Part shown: in pieces, positions 1-5,047 of the stretch | Layout of the letters: each line of letters begins with the position of its first letter | How positions within the stretch are numbered: the first letter of the stretch is position 1 | Source of the DNA: Coriobacteriia bacterium | GTDB taxonomy: Bacteria; Actinomycetota; Coriobacteriia; WRKU01; WQUG01 | DNA: 6,607 nucleotides | Assembly (NCBI GenBank): GCA_009785705.1 | Contig: WQVS01000080.1 | Span: forward strand, 1 to 6,607 | Reading direction: 5' to 3' | Translations under genes and position numbers: made by a program | Notes under the pieces: model-generated | What the model was told of the DNA's origin: nothing | What the model saw: the letters and a program-made list of their open reading frames with translations, nothing else | Databases searched by the model: none

Positions 1-191
1 ACGGAATAAAGGGCTGATAAAGAGCCCTGGACGTACTCCCCCACTTTGGGAATCTTGTGCAATACGGCGGTAATGAGTGCCGCAAAAAGAATCGACAGCA
101 GCAGTGCGACAAGAGTAAGAACAACATGTTGACCTAAGGCGGTCAGCAGGCGTTCGTGTTGATCAAGTCCATATGAAAGAAAGTCGCTCAT
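1..191 (-). CDS. Osmoprotectant ABC transporter permease, N-terminal part (cut by window edge)
   Basis: Only the first 63 codons are in the window, starting MSDFLSYGLDQHERLL. The visible protein has a short polar N-terminus, then a hydrophobic stretch at about residues 22-44 (VVLTLVALLLSILFAALITA), then HKIPKVGEY. This is the usual start of OpuC/OsmW-type permeases of about 210 residues. It follows the substrate-binding gene on the same strand, so it is probably the second permease of a heteromeric glycine betaine/choline/carnitine importer, with the ATPase expected further left. The ATG is the first start after an in-frame TAA nine bases upstream. The ribosome binding site is weak (AAAGG about 12 bases upstream). 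The family is inferred from hydrophobicity and operon context, because the diagnostic EAA loop lies outside the window. Confidence 0.72.
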   Translation of the reverse strand, partial: MSDFLSYGLDQHERLLTALGQHVVLTLVALLLSILFAALITAVLHKIPKVGEYVQGSLSALYS

Positions 192-335
192 CGTTGTTTA
201 ATGCCTTTGTGAATTATTTGGCGCTAGCGTGGGTTCCACGATGGCTGATAAGGATTTCAGTTGCTGAGTATGGAGTGACATCATTGGTCGCTGCGCGGTC
301 ACAAAAGCCACAGAAGTCATAGTAGGCTCTAGTGC

Positions 336-1286
336 TTATTGCTGGATGCTGTCTCTAATAGAGTCAAAATAGTTGCGTGCAACATCTTCAAAGCGCTGTC
401 CCTCAACATCAACCTGTGCGTTAAGCTCTATCATTTTTTCGCTGGTGAGGTCTGCAGATATCGCGTTAAGGATTGCTGCAATTTCTGGATGAAGTTCTAG
501 TACCTCTGTGCGAATAATGGGGGCGACGTTATAGGGAGGCCAGGCTCGCCTGTCATCTTCTAGCAGCACAAAGTAGGGGTCCGCGAGTTGTCCTTCTGTT
601 GTATAGGCAACTGTTGCGTCTGCTTGACCACCACGAAGAACCTCATACTTTAGAGCATTGTCAAAGGCTGCCAGAGATGCAAGTTCGATGGGCCCGTAGA
701 CTTCTTCCAGCAGAGCTAGGCCATCTTCACGCACCTCAAAAGTACCCTGTGAGGCAAAGCGCAGATTGGATGCCTCGCGCTGAAAGTCGCTGATGGTGGT
801 GATGTTGTAGCGCTCTGAAATCTCGCGCGTAATAACGATGCCGAAGCTGTTATTCACGGCTGCCTTATCAAGCCAGGTAACGTTAAATTGTTCAGCATAT
901 TCACGCTGGACAGTATCAAAGACCACCTGGGGGTCAGTCTCCATAGGTAACCCAAGAATGAACATCAGGCCCGTACCGGTATATTCGGGAAACAGGTCAA
1001 CATCGCCATTTATAAGGGCTTCATGCACAACTGCTGTTGAAAGTCCTAGCCTGCGCTCTACAGGGATACCCTGATCTTCGAGTGCAAGTGCATATAGTTC
1101 ACCTAGGATAAGGTTTTCTGTAAAGTCTTTTGAACCTACCTGGACAGAAGTCGATCCATCTGTCGAATTGTCACAAGCTACAAGAGCCATTCCCATTATT
1201 GCAGTAAGGCTAACAGCAAAACAGAGTGTTAGCGATTTGATTATCTTACGAAGAACAGGGTGGCTTAGACGGTCGAGCATATTCAT
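336..1286 (-). CDS. Glycine betaine/osmoprotectant ABC transporter substrate-binding lipoprotein
   Basis: Extracytoplasmic binding protein that would deliver quaternary-amine osmoprotectants (glycine betaine, choline or carnitine class; the exact ligand cannot be read) to the flanking permeases. About 316 residues. A lipoprotein signal peptide is visible: basic region (RLSHPVLRKIIK), hydrophobic core, lipobox LVAC with lipidated Cys about residue 38, then a polar linker. The mature domain has family motifs: VGSKDFTEN (about 50-58), a LGLSTAVVHEALINGDVD block, and LFPEYTGTG (about 98-106), as in OpuCC/ProX/OsmF proteins of this length. I chose the ATG at 1286. GGAG lies 11 bases and GAGG 3 bases upstream; ATG 1280 is equally possible, with GAGG 9 bases upstream. 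A TTG start at 1307 would place these Shine-Dalgarno sequences inside the gene. It lies between the two permease genes. Confidence 0.9.
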   Translation of the reverse strand: MNMLDRLSHPVLRKIIKSLTLCFAVSLTAIMGMALVACDNSTDGSTSVQVGSKDFTENLILGELYALALEDQGIPVERRLGLSTAVVHEALINGDVDLFPEYTGTGLMFILGLPMETDPQVVFDTVQREYAEQFNVTWLDKAAVNNSFGIVITREISERYNITTISDFQREASNLRFASQGTFEVREDGLALLEEVYGPIELASLAAFDNALKYEVLRGGQADATVAYTTEGQLADPYFVLLEDDRRAWPPYNVAPIIRTEVLELHPEIAAILNAISADLTSEKMIELNAQVDVEGQRFEDVARNYFDSIRDSIQQ

Positions 1287-1383
1287 ATGCCTCAAATCTC
1301 CAATCAATTAAAGTGTTGATATCCATAATAGACTACCTAAGGAAGTCCCATGAGAAACGTAAGATGATGTAATCTAGCACAGT

Positions 1384-2037
1384 CTAGTTGGATAGATGCC
1401 TCCAGGGTATGAGGAACCTTTCAAGCAGATTAAGAAGTGCCAGTACGAGGAGCGAAAGTGCAGCAGCTGATATTCCCCCAATAAGGAGAAGATCAGTGCG
1501 CATAATGCGTAATCCTGAGAAAATAAGGGTGCCCAGGCCTCCTCCACCGATAAAGGCTGCAAGTGTTGCGCTGGCGATTACTTCTGCCGCTGCGGTTTTA
1601 ATACCCGCAAACATGAGAGGCTTTGCTAGGGGTAGCTTTATCTGCCAGAAGGTCTGCCATTGAGTGAATCCCAATGAGGTTGCAGCCTCTACAGGCGCAT
1701 CGGGCAACTGTGAAAACGCCACCGTAGTATTGATGAGGATAACAGGAAGCGCAAGTACAGTAAGAGCAACCACTGCTGCAGGAACACCTATCATTCCTGT
1801 AAGAGCAACAATGAGAAAAAGAAGAGCCAGACTGGGAATGACTCGCAGTGCTGAAAATGTACCTGTGACAAAAGTACGTATATGCTTATTGCGCGAAGAC
1901 AGTACCCCCAGCGGAAAACCAATTATTAGTGCTGCAAATACAGCGATTGCCGAAATGTACACATGCTGCCATATCGCAAGAAAGAAATCAGCAGAATTAT
2001 GTTGAAAATAATGGATAATGGCTTCTATCATAAGCAT
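1384..2037 (-). CDS. Osmoprotectant ABC transporter permease
   Basis: Integral membrane subunit of the osmoprotectant importer, 217 residues, which is full length for the OpuCB/OpuCD/OsmY-W type. Hydrophobic spans are near residues 24-46, 62-80, 86-108, 145-165 and 184-206. The cytoplasmic EAA loop that docks the ATPase is clear at residues 117-140 (EAATSLGFTQWQTFWQIKLP). A glycine-rich FIGGGGLG at about 162-169 is also typical. The ATG at 2037 has AGG 8 bases upstream; an in-frame ATG two codons later is an alternative. It is the first gene of the operon and is followed by the binding-protein gene after about 97 bases. Its native upstream region has been interrupted by an insertion sequence only 46 bases before the start codon, so its present promoter may be a hybrid one. 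Confidence 0.9.
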   Translation of the reverse strand: MLMIEAIIHYFQHNSADFFLAIWQHVYISAIAVFAALIIGFPLGVLSSRNKHIRTFVTGTFSALRVIPSLALLFLIVALTGMIGVPAAVVALTVLALPVILINTTVAFSQLPDAPVEAATSLGFTQWQTFWQIKLPLAKPLMFAGIKTAAAEVIASATLAAFIGGGGLGTLIFSGLRIMRTDLLLIGGISAAALSLLVLALLNLLERFLIPWRHLSN

Positions 2038-2060
2038 CTATTTTACCTAACTTTTGCCCG

Positions 2061-2089
2061 GTATCACTTTTGGTTGAATTTGCTGTCAA
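2061..2089 (-). promoter_or_regulatory. Possible hybrid promoter made by the IS left end, reading into the osmoprotectant operon
   Basis: On the minus strand the outermost bases of the left inverted repeat read TTGACA (2089 to 2084), a perfect -35 hexamer pointing out of the element. Exactly 17 bases further, in flanking DNA, is TGATAC (2066 to 2061), a weak -10 match. The 17-base spacer is the target duplication itself. At the undisturbed copy of the target, the bases in the -35 position read AGTCAA, so the insertion improved the hexamer. Outward -35 elements in IS ends are well known. Activity here is inference, and the weak -10 keeps confidence low. Confidence 0.35.
2067..2083. repeat. Target site duplication, left copy (17 bp)
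   Basis: CTTTTGGTTGAATTTGC directly abuts the outer end of the left inverted repeat. It is repeated without mismatch at 3469-3485 outside the right inverted repeat. The identity extends to 20 bases (2065-2084 and 3467-3486) because the element ends share flanking bases by chance or by target preference, so the duplication could be 17-20 bp. Perfect identity suggests the insertion is fairly recent. Confidence 0.85.
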
Positions 2090-2107
2090 TATCGAGCGAT
2101 AATGTCC
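2084..2107 (+). repeat. IS left terminal inverted repeat (IRL)
   Basis: Starts TGTCAATATCGAG and ends with GATAATGTCC. It pairs as an inverted repeat with 3445-3468, with mismatches at positions 5, 6, 9, 10, 11 and 19. The outermost six bases form TTGACA on the minus strand, reading out of the element. Confidence 0.85.
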
Positions 2108-2112
2108 ATCCG

Positions 2113-3366
2113 TTAAGCTGCTAGTTGGTACTTCTTTATTAGATATCGATATCTTCGTTCTTCATAGAGCCTCCCTTCTGGAATAACAATTTCTGACTGC
2201 TTGCATGGCTTGTCTACGGGTATAAGAGGCCAAAGATTATCTTCTAAGGAAAGCAGCAGTCTTTGGTCATAGGTTTTGATAACAAGTACACTAGTGCCTT
2301 TGGGTAAATAGACTCTACCTTGATGGCACACAGGGAAATACTTTGTACCCGCACAGCTGATTGCACATCCTGATAAGACTTTTCGCTCTGACACACGTGC
2401 TAGAGCCAGATTAATCTCACTTTCAGATGGCTTGGGTCCAAAAAGGGAAGGCAATTGTTCACAGTCCAGTGCAAAGCGTTTGTTGTGGCGATCTATAAAG
2501 CCTTTCAAGAAATCGTTTGCAGCATCAATTGTCTCTACTCCTGCTGTTTTCATTTCATTGATTAGACGATCTTGGAAAGTGCCAAAGGCTCTCTCGATTC
2601 TTCCCTTTGCCTGAGGTATTGAAGTAGCTTTCATCTCCACGACACCAAGTTGTGCTGCAGCGAGCCTAAATTGAGTGTGTGCATCATCTTTTAAGGCACT
2701 ACTAGAAGACTTCCTATACTCAAAGATTGCCCTTTGGTCTGTGTAGAAAGAATAGGAAATACCGTATCTAGTTACTATCTGATAAAAGACCTCAAAGTAT
2801 CTGTCTAGAGCTTCAGTCCAAGCGAAGTGACCACCTAAAACATGAGAGGTGGCATCGTCGATGGCAAGATGTAGCACTGCTTTTCGCTTCCCAAACCACA
2901 AATGAATGCTTCCGTCCATTTGCACGAGCTCCCCAAAGTTTTTCTTGCGCTCTCTTATAGGATGAAGTCTCTTCTTTGTCTTTTTGTGGGCACGAGGAGA
3001 CTTATGTCCTAGCTCATCTAAGATGATATAGATAGTTGAGTAGGATACGGTAATGCCTTCGCGCTCTTCTAGCATGTCTCGAAAATGAGAGAAATTGTAG
3101 CCAAGGTATTTTTCTTTATAGAGTGTAGTTATTGTTGCCCAATCTTCAAAGCTAAGTGCATTGTGAGGAGTGCTGCCACGTGATTTATGCACAAGACCTT
3201 CTATTCCCTCATTGAGATAATGTGCAATTTTTCTACGAATTGTGCGAGTAGTTACTCCAAGTTTAAGTGCTGCTTGTTCGTGGGTAATCGCTCCATCAAG
3301 TACAAGTGTTATTTCGTCATACATAAGCGTTTCCTTTGCTGATAGCATAGTCATAGGAGCTGTCAT
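2113..3366 (-). CDS. IS transposase, DDE type (ISNCY/IS1202-like)
   Basis: Cuts and joins the ends of the surrounding insertion sequence. About 417 residues from the chosen start. An N-terminal helix-turn-helix (about 26-48, AALKLGVTTRTIRRKIAHYL) is followed by a second DNA-binding segment with YNFSHFRDMLEE and SYSTIYIIL. Next is an rve-like catalytic core with likely triad D151 (QMDGS), D210 (FYTDQR) and E258 (AKGRIERAFGTFQDRL), then a C-terminal domain. This layout matches ISNCY/IS1202-type enzymes. The open frame runs back to a TTG at 3435, but that codon falls inside a candidate -10 box and lacks a ribosome binding site. ATG 3366 has GAGAG/AAGG just upstream and is preferred; ATG 3393 is possible. 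No stop or frameshift interrupts it, so the enzyme is probably functional. Confidence 0.88.
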   Translation of the reverse strand: MTAPMTMLSAKETLMYDEITLVLDGAITHEQAALKLGVTTRTIRRKIAHYLNEGIEGLVHKSRGSTPHNALSFEDWATITTLYKEKYLGYNFSHFRDMLEEREGITVSYSTIYIILDELGHKSPRAHKKTKKRLHPIRERKKNFGELVQMDGSIHLWFGKRKAVLHLAIDDATSHVLGGHFAWTEALDRYFEVFYQIVTRYGISYSFYTDQRAIFEYRKSSSSALKDDAHTQFRLAAAQLGVVEMKATSIPQAKGRIERAFGTFQDRLINEMKTAGVETIDAANDFLKGFIDRHNKRFALDCEQLPSLFGPKPSESEINLALARVSERKVLSGCAISCAGTKYFPVCHQGRVYLPKGTSVLVIKTYDQRLLLSLEDNLWPLIPVDKPCKQSEIVIPEGRLYEERRYRYLIKKYQLAA

Positions 3367-3434
3367 CCTTATCTCTCGAAATGCTGCTAACATCTTCGAG
3401 ATTAAGTTTGGCAGCTCTGTGACATTTTCGCTCA

Positions 3435-3463
3435 ATAATACTTAGGACAATATCGCTTATTAA
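3435..3463 (-). promoter_or_regulatory. Candidate transposase promoter inside the right end of the IS
   Basis: On the minus strand TTAATA (3463 to 3458) and TATTAT (3440 to 3435) are separated by 17 bases and overlap the right inverted repeat, a common arrangement for IS transposase promoters. A transcript would begin near 3428, downstream of the TTG at 3435, which supports an ATG start for the transposase. Confidence 0.45.
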
Positions 3464-3468
3464 CGACA
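3445..3468 (-). repeat. IS right terminal inverted repeat (IRR)
   Basis: Inverted partner of 2084-2107, matching at 18 of 24 positions. On the minus strand it begins TGTCGTTAATAAGCG and ends ATATTGTCC. The transposase open frame begins just inside it. Confidence 0.85.
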
Positions 3469-3485
3469 CTTTTGGTTGAATTTGC
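3469..3485. repeat. Target site duplication, right copy (17 bp)
   Basis: Identical to 2067-2083 and immediately outside the right inverted repeat. This side carries the undisturbed upstream region of the tRNA gene, so the bases that follow (TTGACTAAAGAGGG) are the original continuation of the target. Confidence 0.85.
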
Positions 3486-3514
3486 TTGACTAAAGAGGGC
3501 GATAATGGCATCAT
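3476..3514 (+). promoter_or_regulatory. Candidate promoter region for tRNA-Arg
   Basis: Two weak readings are possible. TTGACT (3486-3491) with CATCAT (3509-3514) has a 17-base spacer. TTGAAT (3476-3481) with GATAAT (3501-3506) has a long 19-base spacer. The second uses a -35 inside the target duplication, which would mean the IS duplicated the hexamer and so left the tRNA promoter intact. Neither pairing is strong. Confidence 0.28.
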
Positions 3515-3554
3515 GTTATGTTGCTTGTAGAAATGCAAGTATCTATTTGTGAGT

Positions 3555-3631
3555 GCGCCCTTACCTCAGCTGGATAGAGGGTCTGACTACGAATCAGAAC
3601 GCCGCAGGTTCGAATCCTGCAGGGCGCACCA
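3555..3631 (+). tRNA. tRNA-Arg (anticodon ACG), CCA encoded
   Basis: The full cloverleaf can be drawn. The acceptor stem GCGCCCT pairs perfectly with AGGGCGC (3621-3627), followed by discriminator A and encoded CCA (3629-3631). The D stem is CCTC/GAGG. The anticodon stem TCTGA/TCAGA closes the loop CTACGAA with anticodon ACG at 3589-3591, which reads CGN arginine codons after A34 deamination. The T stem GCAGG/CCTGC closes the loop TTCGAAT. All stems are intact, so the gene should be functional. It is divergent from the osmoprotectant operon. The 45 bases from the anticodon loop to CCA recur, split in two, at 5048-5161, so this gene appears to be the attachment site of the mini-island that follows. 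Confidence 0.97.
3587..3631 (+). repeat. att-like repeat, proximal copy (inside functional tRNA-Arg)
   Basis: The 45 bases from the anticodon loop (CTACGAA) to the encoded CCA. They match the distal copy without mismatch, apart from the 69-base insert in that copy. Identity stops exactly after CCA and just before the anticodon loop, which suggests strand exchange near the anticodon loop. Confidence 0.8.
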
Positions 3632-3644
3632 TTAAATGACCTGA

Positions 3645-3851
3645 CCCACTATATATATCCACGCATGCTACCAACAGACCGTGGGCGAGCATCTAACAAA
3701 TGCATCACTTCGCAGCAGACTCAATTTGCCAGATAGCAGTCAGGCAATGACGTCAAGACTTATTAAGAAGGCTGTTGAGCAGGGGCTCATTAAGCTCTTT
3801 GATCCAGAAGCAAGTGCAAAGACCAAAAGTTATGTACCCTACTGGATGTAA
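3645..3851 (+). pseudogene. C-terminal remnant, probably of an AlbA/Schlafen-type ATP-binding (RecG-like) HTH protein
   Basis: An open plus-strand frame without its own start runs from just after a TGA at 3642-3644 to TAA at 3849-3851. It reads about 68 residues, including EHLTNASLRSRL, then SRLIKKAVEQGLIKLFD and a closing KSYVPYWM. The TNASLR...LP...SRLIKKAVEQGLI pattern is a winged-helix. Together with the DPEASAKTKSYVPYW ending it resembles the extreme C-terminus of AlbA_2/ATP-binding proteins often labelled putative transcriptional regulator or RecG-related. The body of the protein (normally several hundred residues) is missing, and the tRNA ends only 14 bases upstream. This is therefore a dead fragment, most likely left by deletion inside the island. 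The family call is from memory of motif pattern. Confidence 0.6.
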
Positions 3852-3855
3852 TTTT

Positions 3856-3989
3856 ACTTGCCGGGTACTTGCCTCTCAACGCCAAAATAACGCAGAGAGC
3901 ATAAACGGCAAGCACTCTACCTGCGGAAATGCAATTTTGTAAAAGTATGATACCCCGTAATTTACTTGCCTGATGTTTGCCTCAACGCA
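3856..3989. repeat. Paired ACTTGCC repeats with 11-base spacing
   Basis: ACTTGCC occurs at 3856-3862 and 3867-3873, the second followed by TCTCAACGC. The same arrangement recurs at 3964-3970 (ACTTGCC) and 3975-3981 (GTTTGCC), followed by TCAACGC. An inverted partial copy, GGCAAG, is at 3907-3912. Eleven bases is about one helical turn, so each pair would present two sites on the same face of the DNA. This fits integrase arm-type sites or another protein's operator within the island. There is no coding signal here; a 71-residue minus-strand frame across it has no family resemblance. Confidence 0.55.
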
Positions 3990-4094
3990 GAATTTCGTGT
4001 CAAAGACATGTCGAAATCGGTATACTTTTAGCAATTTTCCTTTGCACAAAATAACGAAGTCCTCACACAGGCTGTGAAATTCTCTTTGCACTAT

Positions 4095-4122
4095 TACTCA
4101 CAAACCTGCTAGTTTGTGAGTA
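4095..4122. repeat. Perfect 11-bp inverted repeat downstream of the toxin gene
   Basis: TACTCACAAAC and GTTTGTGAGTA are separated by six bases. It lies about 60 bases after the toxin stop codon. It could form a hairpin in the toxin-antitoxin transcript, but there is no T-run on either side, so it is not a standard intrinsic terminator. A related, weaker dyad (ACTCACAA...TTGTGAGT, 4866-4891) sits upstream of the antitoxin, so a shared protein-binding site is an alternative. Confidence 0.65.
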
Positions 4123-4156
4123 GTTATGTTCATTTCCTCTTTAGCGATTTCGTGAC
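4096..4156 (+). repeat. Imperfect direct repeat flanking the toxin-antitoxin module, left copy
   Basis: About 61 bases from ACTCACAAAC to TAGCGATTTCGTGAC. By eye about three quarters of positions match 4866-4925, with the best-conserved parts being the dyad arms and the final TAGCGATTTCGTGAC. The copies bracket the toxin-antitoxin operon in the same orientation. Confidence 0.75.
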
Positions 4157-4184
4157 TTTGATTTGGACTTTCTCCGCTACCGCA

Positions 4185-4487
4185 CTAAAGGTCTTTCATG
4201 AGTCTTTCGCTACGCCAGACCCTGACTATTGAAGCAATTTCCCCATCAAAACGGTATACGATACGGAAAGGTGATTCAATCAGTTCGCGGATAGTGGGGT
4301 CATTGAATTCTGGAACCTCTCTTCCTATTTCAGGAAATGTCTGGAGCTGTGTCAGACGCTTACGAACCCTCTTTACCAATTCTATGCCAACATCTGGAAC
4401 TAATTCTTCTCTATACCAGTCAAGAATGTCTTCAAGGTCTGCAGCAGCAGATTCAACTATTACAACAGGAGTCTTTTTCTTTGTCAT
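4185..4487 (-). CDS. Type II toxin, ParE/RelE superfamily
   Basis: A 100-residue protein of the usual size for the ParE/RelE fold. The family pattern is clear: an N-terminal strand (VVIVESAAADLEDI), a helix pair with WYREELVPDVGIELVKRVRKRL, then QLQTFPEIGREVPEF, IRELIESPFRIVYRF and the final strand SIVRVWRSERLM. ParE members poison DNA gyrase and RelE members cut mRNA on the ribosome. The sequence alone does not separate these, although the FPEIGR...IRELI...FRIVYR arrangement leans to ParE. The ATG lies two bases after the antitoxin stop, so translation is probably coupled and the antitoxin is made first. It is complete with no disruption. Situated inside the tRNA-bounded island, it may stabilise that DNA. 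Confidence 0.88.
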   Translation of the reverse strand: MTKKKTPVVIVESAAADLEDILDWYREELVPDVGIELVKRVRKRLTQLQTFPEIGREVPEFNDPTIRELIESPFRIVYRFDGEIASIVRVWRSERLMKDL

Positions 4488-4489
4488 GA

Positions 4490-4765
4490 CTAGACTAGAC
4501 CCAGACGCTGATCAAGCTCATCTAGTGTCATAGTACGACCTGCTTTTAGGTCAGACATGCCTTGTGAGATTGCCTTGATGAAAGCACGTTCTTCTTGCAC
4601 TGCCTCGTATTCTTCCAGCGATTGAACTACAGCAACTCCTTTGCCTCGACTAGTAAGCAACACGGGGCGCCTAGTTTCATGTGTGCGGCGAATCACTTTT
4701 CCAGGATTTACTTTTAGATCACCGATAGGTACAACATCTTGCGAGAATTTGATTGCAGCTTCCAT
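4490..4765 (-). CDS. Type II antitoxin, Phd/YefM family
   Basis: A 91-residue antitoxin partner of the adjacent ParE/RelE-like toxin. The N-terminal Phd/YefM DNA-binding fold is visible: FSQDVVPIGDLKVNPGKVIR (7-26), then TRRPVLLTSRGKGVAVVQSLEEYEAV (31-56). A C-terminal helical, toxin-binding tail follows (MSDLKAGRTMTLDELDQRLG). I chose ATG 4765 because AAGGAG stands 5-6 bases upstream and the family fold begins directly after it. The longer frame back to 4867 crosses the promoter and adds 34 residues unlike the family. It is first in a two-gene operon, as is usual for autoregulated toxin-antitoxin pairs. A palindrome overlapping its promoter is a likely operator for it. Confidence 0.9.
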   Translation of the reverse strand: MEAAIKFSQDVVPIGDLKVNPGKVIRRTHETRRPVLLTSRGKGVAVVQSLEEYEAVQEERAFIKAISQGMSDLKAGRTMTLDELDQRLGLV

Positions 4766-4801
4766 GTTTTCTCCTTGATAGAACTTGTTATTAGCACCAG
4801 T

Positions 4802-4822
4802 TAATAAGACCTTATTATAGCA
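4802..4822 (-). promoter_or_regulatory. Toxin-antitoxin promoter (extended -10) with overlapping palindromic operator
   Basis: On the minus strand TGCTATAAT (4822 to 4814) is a perfect -10 hexamer with an extended -10 TGn; no good -35 lies at the usual distance. Overlapping it is the palindrome TAATAAG-AC-CTTATTA (plus strand 4802-4817), placed where a bound repressor would block polymerase. Phd/YefM antitoxins, with toxin as co-repressor, are known to bind such palindromes. A ribosome binding site and antitoxin ATG follow 37 bases downstream. The promoter motif is seen directly; the operator role is inference. Confidence 0.65.
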
Positions 4823-4865
4823 CTGTTTGCAGATATACGAATCACCAGAGCAGAAAGACACCTTC

Positions 4866-4925
4866 ACTCACAATCCCATAAATTTGTGAGTAATCGTGCT
4901 CATTCCACCCTAGCGATTTCGTGAC
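4866..4925 (+). repeat. Imperfect direct repeat flanking the toxin-antitoxin module, right copy
   Basis: About 60 bases matching 4096-4156 with one gap. It includes the weaker dyad ACTCACAA...TTGTGAGT and the identical end TAGCGATTTCGTGAC, followed by an extra TTCGTGAC (4918-4925 and 4930-4937 read the same). It lies upstream of the antitoxin promoter, so it may hold regulatory sites, or the pair may be scars of the module's insertion or a duplication. Confidence 0.7.
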
Positions 4926-5047
4926 CAATTCGTGACTACTCGCTATCAAGCTTCAACAATTGCAGCCGTGCGCAAACAGTACATAAGCGCAGGTCAAACG
5001 GGTATTAGCAGATGTACTCGTTGCTATCCATTTACACTTAATCGCAC
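4926..5047. other. Non-coding stretch between the toxin-antitoxin module and the distal tRNA fragment
   Basis: No credible frame, RNA gene or strong hairpin is seen. GCGCAGGTCAAACG near 4989 loosely resembles ACCGCAGGTCAGAGCG just outside the distal tRNA fragment. It may be degraded junction or integrase-region DNA, but this is weak. Confidence 0.3.

Larger units (their letters stand above)
2084..3468 (-). mobile_element. Intact insertion sequence resembling the ISNCY/IS1202 group, about 1385 bp
   Basis: The element is bounded by imperfect terminal inverted repeats at 2084-2107 and 3445-3468 (18 of 24 positions match) that begin TGTC and end GACA. It encodes one uninterrupted DDE transposase that fills nearly all of it, and it is flanked by an identical 17-bp direct repeat. 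Long target duplications are known for IS1202-type elements, which agrees with the transposase type. It lies in the intergenic region between the osmoprotectant operon and the divergent tRNA-Arg gene, 46 bases from the permease start codon and 86 bases before the tRNA. Group assignment is from protein motifs and duplication length, not from a database match. Confidence 0.85.

Noticed and set aside
198..320. A 40-codon minus-strand frame (starting MTSVAFVTAQRP) between the binding-protein and permease genes, ending three codons before the permease ATG in the same frame.
   Set aside because: No ribosome binding site, no recognisable protein features, and its only link to the permease is the shared frame. 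Treated as intergenic.
599..1074. Plus-strand frames opposite the binding-protein gene (and similar ones opposite the permease, transposase and pgeF).
   Set aside because: These are antisense shadows of strongly supported genes, with arginine- and serine-rich translations and no family features.
3367..3435. TTG start for the transposase at 3435.
   Set aside because: The codon falls in the candidate -10 box and lacks a ribosome binding site; ATG 3366 is better supported.
3851..3989. CRISPR-like or iteron array.
   Set aside because: There are only two pairs of short, imperfect repeats with unequal gaps and no unique spacers of constant length.
3876..4091. A 71-codon minus-strand frame in the island.
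   Set aside because: It lies across the ACTTGCC repeats, has no ribosome binding site and no resemblance to any family I know.
4095..4122. Intrinsic terminator for the toxin-antitoxin operon.
   Set aside because: The 11-bp stem is strong, but the arms are A+T-rich and no T-run follows on either strand.
4766..4867. N-terminal extension of the antitoxin frame back to 4867.
   Set aside because: It crosses the clear promoter and palindrome, and a strong AAGGAG precedes the ATG at 4765 where the Phd/YefM fold begins.
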